A DNA stretch of 6,852 bases from Desulfobulbaceae bacterium (GTDB lineage: Bacteria; Desulfobacterota; Desulfobulbia; Desulfobulbales; UBA5123): assembly GCA_029865195.1 (NCBI GenBank), contig JAOUHH010000158.1:1-6852 (forward strand). The letters are read 5' to 3'. Numbering within the stretch: the first letter of the stretch is position 1; each line of letters begins with the position of its first letter. Position numbers and translations under genes: made by a program. The notes beneath the pieces were generated by a model. That model ran no database searches, was not told where the DNA came from, and saw only the letters and a program-made list of their open reading frames with translations. Of this stretch, positions 5,994-6,852 are shown in pieces.

Positions 5994-6852
5994 ATGAGTA
6001 ATCGGCATGATATCCTGTTCGCGGTGGGGAGGCCTTTCTCGCTGCTGTACGCCTTGGTGATGATGGTGAGGGCCTTTCTGTACCGGCATGGGATTCTGCC
6101 CTCCACCCGTTTGCCGGTGCCGGTGGTCAGTGTCGGCAACCTCTCCATGGGTGGCACCGGCAAGACGCCGCTGGTGATGTGTGTGGTCAGGCATCTCCTT
6201 GAGCATGGCTGGCGTCCGGCGGTTGTCAGTCGTGGCTACGGCGGCAAGGCGCGCGGCCGGGTCAACGTGGTCTCCAGCGGACAGGGGGTGAAGATGACGC
6301 CGGCCATGGCGGGTGACGAGCCGTGGCTGCTGGCCGATGCGATGCCTACGGTGCCGGTCTTGACCGGCGCCCGCCGGGCGGCGGTTGCCCGTCATGCGAT
6401 CCGGGAGACCGGTGCCGACGTCATCGTCATGGATGACGGCTTTCAGCATCTGGCTCTCCAGCGCGACCTCGATATCGTCCTGTTCAATATCCGCTCGTCG
6501 CTGGATGCGGCCAGGGTGTTTCCGGGCGGGGAGCTGCGGGAACCCTTCGGGGCCCTGCAACGGGCCGATGCCATCGTTCTTACCGGGGTGGATTTTCGTA
6601 CCGAGCAGCGGGCGCAGGCCTTCAAGCGATTCCTGCGGGAGCGGGCGCCCCAGGCGCCGGTGTTTTTCGGCGAATACCTGCCGGTCTGTCTGCTGGGCAG
6701 CGGCCGCCGGGAGGTGTATCCGGCCGACAAGGCCAAACGGCTCAAACTGTGCGGGTTCTGCGGCATCGGCACCCCCGCCTCCTTCCGCGAAACCCTGAAC
6801 AAGGAAGGCTATACGGTTGTCGCGTTCCGTGCCTTTCCGGACCATCACCCCT
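5994..6852 (+). CDS. lpxK: Tetraacyldisaccharide 4'-kinase LpxK, 3' end cut by window edge
   Basis: 286 complete codons are present before the right edge; family members are about 320-370 residues. LpxK uses ATP to phosphorylate the 4' position of the tetraacyl disaccharide-1-phosphate, making lipid IVA, the acceptor for WaaA. A membrane-associating hydrophobic helix lies near residues 14-30. The Walker A loop is GNLSMGGTGKTP (48-59), followed by SRGYGG (79-84), GDEPWLLA (107-114), the Walker B-type DDGFQH (147-152), the FPGGELREP stretch (176-184) and FPDHH (281-285). By comparison with the studied Aquifex enzyme, D108 and H284 would be the catalytic Asp-His pair (inference from memory). The start is supported by AGGGG at 5983-5987, overlapping the waaA stop codon, with normal spacing to the ATG at 5994. 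This is tight operon organisation with waaA, and translation is likely coupled or near-coupled. Confidence 0.96.
   Translation, partial: MSNRHDILFAVGRPFSLLYALVMMVRAFLYRHGILPSTRLPVPVVSVGNLSMGGTGKTPLVMCVVRHLLEHGWRPAVVSRGYGGKARGRVNVVSSGQGVKMTPAMAGDEPWLLADAMPTVPVLTGARRAAVARHAIRETGADVIVMDDGFQHLALQRDLDIVLFNIRSSLDAARVFPGGELREPFGALQRADAIVLTGVDFRTEQRAQAFKRFLRERAPQAPVFFGEYLPVCLLGSGRREVYPADKAKRLKLCGFCGIGTPASFRETLNKEGYTVVAFRAFPDHHP

Noticed and set aside
4955..6163. A 402-codon open frame on the minus strand opposite waaA and the start of lpxK
   Set aside because: It lies wholly antisense to two unmistakable genes, has low-complexity His/Gln/Pro/Arg-rich composition and no recognised motif. Long antisense frames are expected in GC-rich coding DNA.
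5850..6848. A 332-codon minus-strand frame opposite lpxK
   Set aside because: Antisense shadow of lpxK, whose Walker A, DDGFQH and FPDHH motifs are all in the plus frame.

Overview
The window comes from a GC-rich Gram-negative chromosome. It holds housekeeping translation and cell-envelope genes, with nothing recognisably mobile: no transposase, integrase, tRNA, rRNA, CRISPR array or long repeat. Kdo transfer and lipid A 4'-kinase genes show an LPS-making outer membrane. The EF-G paralogue type and the mix of envelope genes resemble Desulfobacterota (former Deltaproteobacteria, perhaps Desulfobulbales). That placement is recalled from family resemblance, not computed.

Layout: (1) 1-1878, minus strand: an EF-G-like translational GTPase, cut at its C-terminus by the left edge. 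(2) 1879-2325: a 447-bp divergent intergenic region. It holds a good sigma70-type promoter for the EF-G gene with a leader of about 160 nt that contains a 33-codon upstream ORF, a second promoter for murJ, and several hairpins. (3) 2326-3918, plus: murJ, the lipid II flippase. (4) 3930-4679, minus: rsmE, the 16S rRNA m3U1498 methyltransferase, which converges on murJ with 11 nt between stop codons. (5) 4694-5983, plus: waaA/kdtA, Kdo transferase, divergent from rsmE with 14 bp between start codons. (6) 5994-6852, plus: lpxK, 10 nt after waaA and cut by the right edge.

Two genes act on translation (EF-G-like factor, RsmE) and three on the envelope. MurJ exports the peptidoglycan precursor. LpxK phosphorylates the lipid A disaccharide, and WaaA then adds Kdo to make the inner core of LPS. 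waaA and lpxK look like one operon. rsmE sits on the opposite strand between murJ and waaA and separates the two envelope blocks.

I found no convincing novel system. The observations most worth a second look are the non-canonical GTPase motifs of the EF-G paralogue, the small ORF in its leader, and the tightly packed opposing arrangement around rsmE. Many long ORFs overlap these genes in other frames; they are GC-rich shadows and are not annotated.
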